From: Telopea speciosissima
Taxonomy: Eukaryota > Streptophyta > Magnoliopsida > Proteales > Proteaceae
Assembly (NCBI RefSeq): GCF_018873765.1
Contig: NC_057923.1
Span: forward strand, 58,646,593-58,710,592
Length of the DNA: 64,000 nucleotides
Direction of reading: 5' to 3'
In this document: positions 58,746-64,000 of the stretch, piece after piece
Layout: each line of letters opens with the position of its first letter
How positions within the stretch are numbered: position 1 is the stretch's first letter
Translations under genes and position numbers: made by a program
Notes under the pieces: generated by a model
Database searches by the model: none
Told to the model about the DNA's origin: nothing
Seen by the model: only the letters and a program-made list of their open reading frames with translations

Positions 58746-59243
58746 GGCTAAGCCTGACCCTGACTCAAGGCCAGACGAATCCAATCCTGGCCCGCACTCA
58801 AAATCGGGCCAGGGTAACCCTGATTGCCCTTGACCATGGGGGGGAAGGGAGATGATTCCAAAGAAAGGGAGTTGGTGAAAAATCATTTTTTTATGTTATT
58901 GGATTTACGTGACTACCCTTAATATCCGAATGTGTACCCATATATATAATAGGTTTGGAGGTGAACACGAGGGGGGGGGGTTAAATATAGGCAGTTTAAA
59001 TTAAGTTATAACGTTATTTTTAAACAGGTAGGTTACATTTAGAGAGACCCTAAATGCTTGGATGTCCATTAAATTTTTAAAGCTATGGCTTTGGATAGTA
59101 TCAAATTTATCAAAAAATAATTTGATCTCATTAGTCATTAAGTACTAATTTATCCCTAATTGTCGAATCCTACAAGCACGAATTCTTTATTGAATCTACA
59201 AATTATCTTAAAGAGAAAGGCAACTGCTAGCTCACTTAGTGGG

Positions 59244-59685
59244 AAGGTTCAAAATCCAGGTATCGGACTCGAGATCGGTCATGGTCAAAATCTTTTCGGA
59301 TTGGGATTGGATCGGTCCAAATTGGTCAGGATTGGTCAAACCCCCCCCCCTCCCAAATTGTTTTTTTATGGATCGGGTCATGTATCGGCCAGAGTTGGTG
59401 GGTGCTGTGATCTCCGGATTGGTTTGATCGATATTATCTAGATCATATCGGTCAAAATCGGTTGGTATCGGTTAGTATCAGTTGGTATCGGTCAAGATAA
59501 TATAAAAAACTAAAAAAAAAACTTAAAATCTTTGAAAAAATATTCAATTGGATTGGTCAAGGATTGGATCGGATCAACCGATCCAACCGAGTTGGGTGAT
59601 CCAATTAACGACCAATCAAACCTTGTTGTATCGGTCAAATCTTGGGATCGGCCTTGACCGATACCGATCCAATGCCTCTAACCAT
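59244..59685. mobile_element. ATCGG-type MITE, copy 2
   Basis: Near-duplicate of 31289-31692: the left end 'ggttcaaaatccaggtatcg' is shared, and the right end 'cgataccgatcc' runs into 'ctaaccat'. Non-coding. Confidence 0.6.
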
Positions 59686-60108
59686 GCTTGCATTGTGAAA
59701 ACTCGAAATGAGATTTGACCAAAAAAAAAAGAAAAAAAAAAGAAAAGGAAAACTCGAAATGAGAGAATATGATCGACTCTGTTGCGTCAGGGAGAAGCGG
59801 TAATTGAGGAAATATGATTGAATATATCAAAAATAATTTATATGATTTTTGGGATTTTTACTGTATTTTTTTTTGGGAATTACGATCATGATATGATTAA
59901 AATGTCACAAAAGGGCAAAATTGGAAAAGAACAAACATGATATTACCGAATGCAAAAAGTATACAATCCAACATAAAGATGGCATTTATGTATTTCAAAA
60001 TTTTCAATTATCGTAAAATAATTTCCTCTAATTTGCTAATGGCTATCAAAATAATGCCTAATTAATTACACTCGGCAGAAAAAACATATAACAAAATCAT
60101 ATTTTAAA

Positions 60109-61708
60109 AGGTAAAGTATACGTACCCCTTATAATGCATCCAATATTTCTCGTATCCCCTAAGCGGCTCAATATTCCATGTATCACCCTTCAATATTCCA
60201 CATACCGCCCCTGTTTTACACCCCAAATGCCAAATATGTCCAATCCGTTAAATACCACCGTTAGATGCTAAGATTTTGACCATTTTACCCTTTGCTCCAT
60301 TTTCTTAGATCTGAAAAAACTTAATTACTCTCACTTATTTGTTACCCTAAACTAATTGAAAATGATCATTTTATCTTTTGTTTTATTTTTATAAATGAAA
60401 AGACCTAATTGCCCTCATTTATGTATTACCCTAATCTAATTTAAAAAGACTATTTTACCCCTAGATATTTGTTCTTAAAAACCCCAAAATGCCCTCATCT
60501 TCCCCAAATCATCATCTTCGACTTCTTCTGATCAAGAAGCTTCAAACACAAATTAATGGCGAATTACCTATGCCCAAAGCAAGAAACCCATGTGAGGAAT
60601 TCTTCTTTCAAGGGACAAGCCGTTGCAACCCTTCTTTCCTTCAAGCGACCAGGACTGGAATTCTTCTTCAAAAATTCCGATTCCAGACTTTTAAACCCTG
60701 CTTTCCCTTCTCCTTCTTGCAGTCATTTCTCTAACCACCTCTATGGAGACTGTTTCTTCTTCCTTCCTCAATTTAAATTGTTCTTTCAGTGGTTATTTCA
60801 TTCACATTTGATTTATCTCCGATACGACATTGAGTAGAAGATCGTTTACCCTTTGTTACGGTGGCTTAAAATCGTAGAGTAGCTTATGTTGTTCAATTCT
60901 GCTCATGTTCTTCCATCCATAGAAGTTTTACCATTTGTTACCTTCCCATCACTTTGTACCAAAAACCCTAAAACAGAAAAATCGTTCAAACAAAGCAGTG
61001 GAAGCATACTTTGTGTATTTGTCTTCCATGGTTTAAATTTAACAGAAATTTATTGGTTGAAGATACAACTCTGACAACCTTGTAAGACTGAATCTCTGGT
61101 TTCAAAGAAAGCACCTTTTATGTCTAAACTACAGCGCAAGAAAATTTCTTTTTTTCCCTTGGGTATTGTTATTTTGGTAGACTCCCTTGGCTATTGTTAA
61201 AGAGTAGATGATGATGACCTAGAAGATGAAACGGAGAAGAAGAAGTGAGCAAGGGGTTATTGAATCTATTGACTTGATGGAGAGTCACTCACTGGCCGGC
61301 CGGAGACGACGAAGAAGAACAGGACAAGAGGGGACGGGCGTGGGATTGCAGGTCATGTGAGGAAGAGAGTGGTGTGAGGAAGAGGATCGATTTTGGGGTT
61401 TTTAGATTTAAGAGTAAAAAAGTAACTAACAGTCTTTTCAAATTAGGTTAGGGTAATACATAAGTGAAGGTAATTAGGTCTTTTCATTTATAAAAATAAA
61501 ATAAAAGGTAAAATTATCATTTTCAATTAGTTTAGGGCAACAAATAAGTGAGGGTAATTAAGTCTTTGCAGATTTAAGAAAATGGAGCAAATGGTAAAAT
61601 GGTCAAAATTTTGGTTTCTAACGGTGGTATTTAACAGATTGGACCTATCTGGCATTTGGGGTACGAGAAATATTGGGTGTATTATAGGGGGGTACGTGTA
61701 CTTTACCC
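60109..61708. mobile_element. Mutator-like element with very long inverted repeats
   Basis: The left end 'ggtaaagtatacgtacccct' mirrors the right end (about 61689-61708). The inverted match extends at least 250 bp (60109-60470 against about 61390-61708, including 'aatgaccattttac'-type words). Flanks TATTTTAAA and TTTGTTAAA agree at 7 of 9. Its ends are closely related to 50308-51843. The interior (60490-61380) holds open frames of 60-90 codons with no domain that I recognise, perhaps captured host sequence. Confidence 0.75.
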
Positions 61709-63241
61709 TTTGTTAAATTTCACAAAAATATGTACACCCAATTGGTCTACACCGATCCTGATTGCAGTCATTCTAGAATGAATGATTCTAGAGTTTTTGG
61801 GATTGAATCATTGGGTTTTCAAATTGGAGGGCCAATTCTAGGGTTTTAGGGACTGATTTTGATCTAGATTGGATCAGAATTGATAGAGACCAATAGATAC
61901 GACTCCGAGTTTAAAATCCTTGGTCAAACCCACCAATTGTAATTGGCATGGATTGGTTGTTTCGGACAAATTTGCCTCTGATTCTCCTTATAAAAGGATC
62001 TTTGACTGTGTACCCCTTGTCTATACCGTGTCATCGATACGGTATCGAGTTCAACGACTAGCAAAACCATTACATATCGTCCACGGGCGACACGATATAT
62101 GAGGTCCTAATTTTATTGGCATTTGAGGAAAGAAAAATCCTCTAATAAAAATCCATGCTCTAATTGCCCCCACTCCTCTCAATGTTTATGTGAAGATGAC
62201 GATTTTTATACTACAGAAATTAGGAGCTCATATATGTAAACACTCATATTAAGAAAAAACACATCAAATAGCTTAGGAATAAACATGTTATACCTATGAC
62301 ATAAGGTAGCTAGGAAGTGAATTACCTGTGCTACGTGTTTAGAGAATACATACAAAACAAAATTGAAAACATGATAAAAGACTCTATAACATCTAAGTGA
62401 TGAGGTTAAATATATAGAAAAGATGATAAAAGCCTCTCCTTTTTATCAAACTCCACCACTTGTTCATCAATTTTCATGCTTTTGTCTTGTTGCAATCCTT
62501 ATTGAAGAGGCCCGAATTTCCATTCTTATAACTGATCTTGAACCAACATATTGAAATCCACACGCTGCACAGCCACAAAACAGCTCAAGTGAATTATTGT
62601 GATCAAACTTCTTATGCCTTAGTTTGTCAAAACCTTCAAAAGCCCCCATTAAAGTTCATGTTGTGTTTGTTTTTGCATTCTTAGAAAAGATTCTCGATCA
62701 AGAATGCATTTTGACGTGAGAAAATGGAGAAGAATTGGTGTTTATAATGAATTCTAGACCCAAAATCTATTCCGAGAATGCATACCAAGCATAACCTCAA
62801 CTTAAATCATCTTGTTAGAGGGGTCCCATGGGCTGACAATGTTAGGCATGCTGTTATAATATTCTATCGATGAAAACCTGCTTTTGTAAGAACTTTTGTA
62901 ATATTCCTAGCTCTCCATTTGTTATAACACCCATTGCAACATATCACATTTTGTTTTCAACTTTAGAGAGCTGATGTATGAGTAACAAGGAATCATATCA
63001 GTGGAACAGTTCTAATTGGGGGTTAAATTTGTTTAGAAAATTGTTTTAATCAAATTTAAAGGCGAAAACCAGCTGATTCGACCCAATATGACCATTCGTA
63101 TTGATATCGAATAACTCTTTATCAGCTTACCTCTGCAGCATGATCTAGAACTTTCTTTTCACCAGTTTTTTTTTTATGAGCATTAAACATCGAAGACAAC
63201 ACAAAAACTACAAAAGTAATAAAGTTAGAATTACCTTCTAA
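61709..63241. other. Gene-free interval before the receptor kinase fragment
   Basis: At about 61740-62100 there are ATCGG-type repeat words ('ccgtgtcatcgatacggtat'). At 62690-62795 there is a fragment of the MITE family seen at 45979-46116. No supportable gene. Confidence 0.45.
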
Positions 63242-63660
63242 TCAGGCACAGTTCCTCTGTATTGATAGAGTTTCAAGAAAATTTCCTTTAATTAAATGTA
63301 GTTCCTTCGCAACCTCTTTCATGTTCATACGCTCTTTTGGCGATCCCATGGAACACTAGAGTGCGATTTGAATTATTGAAGTTACGCAAGCTTGCAATTT
63401 ATTTGTCCTATGACTAGGACCTTCAGTTCTATTGATAGCATCTTCGTCACTTTCTTCATTGTGTTCCTCCTTGGGTAGGAGTGTTGGATCTAAAATTTGC
63501 ATCACATGCTCAGGTAAAGCTTTCTTTGCAAAGTTATGGAAGTTCAAGTCTTCAGAAAACATCTGATCCGTTGGCCTTTTTCCTATGAACTTCTCTAATA
63601 AAAGGATCCCATAACTGAATACGTCCCCTTGTATAGTTGCCCTTCCATCCATGCCATATT
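63242..63660 (-). CDS. LRR receptor-like kinase, C-terminal exon with in-frame stop
   Basis: This is the last exon of a plasma-membrane LRR-RLK (subfamily XII type, the group of EFR/Xa21-like kinases). The acceptor TTTCAG ends at 63661. The exon begins (G)EYGMDGRATIQGDVFSYGI, then LLLEKFIGKRPTDQMF, covering kinase subdomains VIII (end) to XI. A TAG at 63358-63356 falls where family members have a residue in the ALxCS stretch. After it the frame stays open as CSMGSPKERMNMKEVAKELH to TGA 63244-63242. If the stop is real, the kinase loses subdomain XI, so this may be a pseudogene or a sequencing error. Upstream exons lie beyond 64000. Confidence 0.78.
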
Positions 63661-63663
63661 CTG

Positions 63664-64000
63664 AAATTTAGAAACATGTCATGTTAGTATAACAATAAGT
63701 GATTTACGTATTTTTCAAATAATATAAGAAATTACAATCTCAATATGGAAATTGGGAATATAGTATTCAAAAGTAGCAAGTTATATGGTCATTTTTTCAC
63801 TTTGGGAACCATGAATCTTTTCATTATGTTAATAGGAATATTCCAATCTAAATCCGATCCTATTAGATACCAGGTCCAATGCATTCGTAGTATAATCAAT
63901 TCCTAATTGTAGTGAATATGGGAAAACCACGATCCACTCTAATTAAGATAGAAAAGTGTGTTGATATACTAAATCAACTATCCAGAACAGGAATCTAAAT
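63664..64000 (-). other. Intron of the receptor kinase gene
   Basis: AT-rich sequence without another kinase exon up to the window edge. In this kinase family the single intron sits just before EYG, which matches. Confidence 0.6.

Noticed and set aside
59160-59441. Open frames in the ATCGG-type element
   Set aside because: The same frames appear in the other copy (31246-31534) only because the element is made of short GATCGG words; no coding constraint is visible.
60489-61074. Frames of 60-90 codons inside the Mutator-like element as possible genes
   Set aside because: No recognisable domain and no splice structure; kept only as possible captured sequence.
1-64000. CRISPR array, bacterial operons, phage
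   Set aside because: No direct-repeat/spacer pattern and no prokaryotic gene layout; introns and transposons are plant nuclear.

Overview
The window is plant nuclear DNA, most likely from a flowering plant with a transposon-rich genome. The genes have GT-AG introns, one encodes a chloroplast-targeted protein, one is a plant-type LRR receptor kinase, and most of the remaining sequence is decayed DNA transposons, LINEs and segmental duplications. I cannot assign a species. Large introns and the mix of hAT, Mutator-like and PIF/Harbinger-like elements would fit a woody early-diverging eudicot or magnoliid, but that is only an impression.

Left third (1-15.1 kb), gene-bearing: the last exon of an AP endonuclease (375-496, +); a two-exon HCF153-like thylakoid protein gene (3246-6364, +) whose 2.7 kb intron holds a solo LTR and a fragment of organellar 23S rRNA; and a complete five-coding-exon PRP4-type U4/U6 snRNP WD40 gene (13903-9167, -) with a 5'UTR intron and a telo-box upstream. 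These are ordinary housekeeping or organelle genes. The order AP endonuclease then PRP4 resembles the nearby Arabidopsis loci ARP and PRP4/LIS (from memory).

Middle (15.1-46.3 kb), duplicated and transposon-built: a 3.85 kb PIF/Harbinger-like element (TAA target duplication, empty site visible in a neighbouring tandem copy) carries a tRNA-like gene. Next comes a 5'-truncated LINE with a hAT element nested inside it. Two paralogous genes of a plant protein family I do not recognise (25598-27711, -, and 42460-44069, +) lie on two inverted-repeat arms of about 3.8 kb. Between them is a roughly 4 kb unit in two copies plus a partial third. That unit contains LINE debris, small hAT elements, and scraps of the same unknown gene arranged antisense then sense, so that their transcripts could fold into hairpins. 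One unit copy received a 1.07 kb hAT element carrying two exons of a monoacylglycerol-lipase-like gene.

Right third (46.3-64 kb): mostly gene-free. It holds more hairpin-type fragments of the unknown gene (49.5, 50.1 and 57.6 kb), two Mutator-like elements with long inverted repeats (50308-51843 and 60109-61708), a LINE (51.9-53.7 kb, -), a degenerate tandem array, and at the right edge the C-terminal exon of an LRR receptor kinase interrupted by an in-frame stop.

The feature most worth following is the set of inverted gene-fragment hairpins around two paralogs whose C-terminal halves are WG/GW-containing tandem repeats. This resembles the early stage of small-RNA gene birth by inverted duplication of a target gene. 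That reading is inference; the inverted fragments themselves are visible in the sequence.
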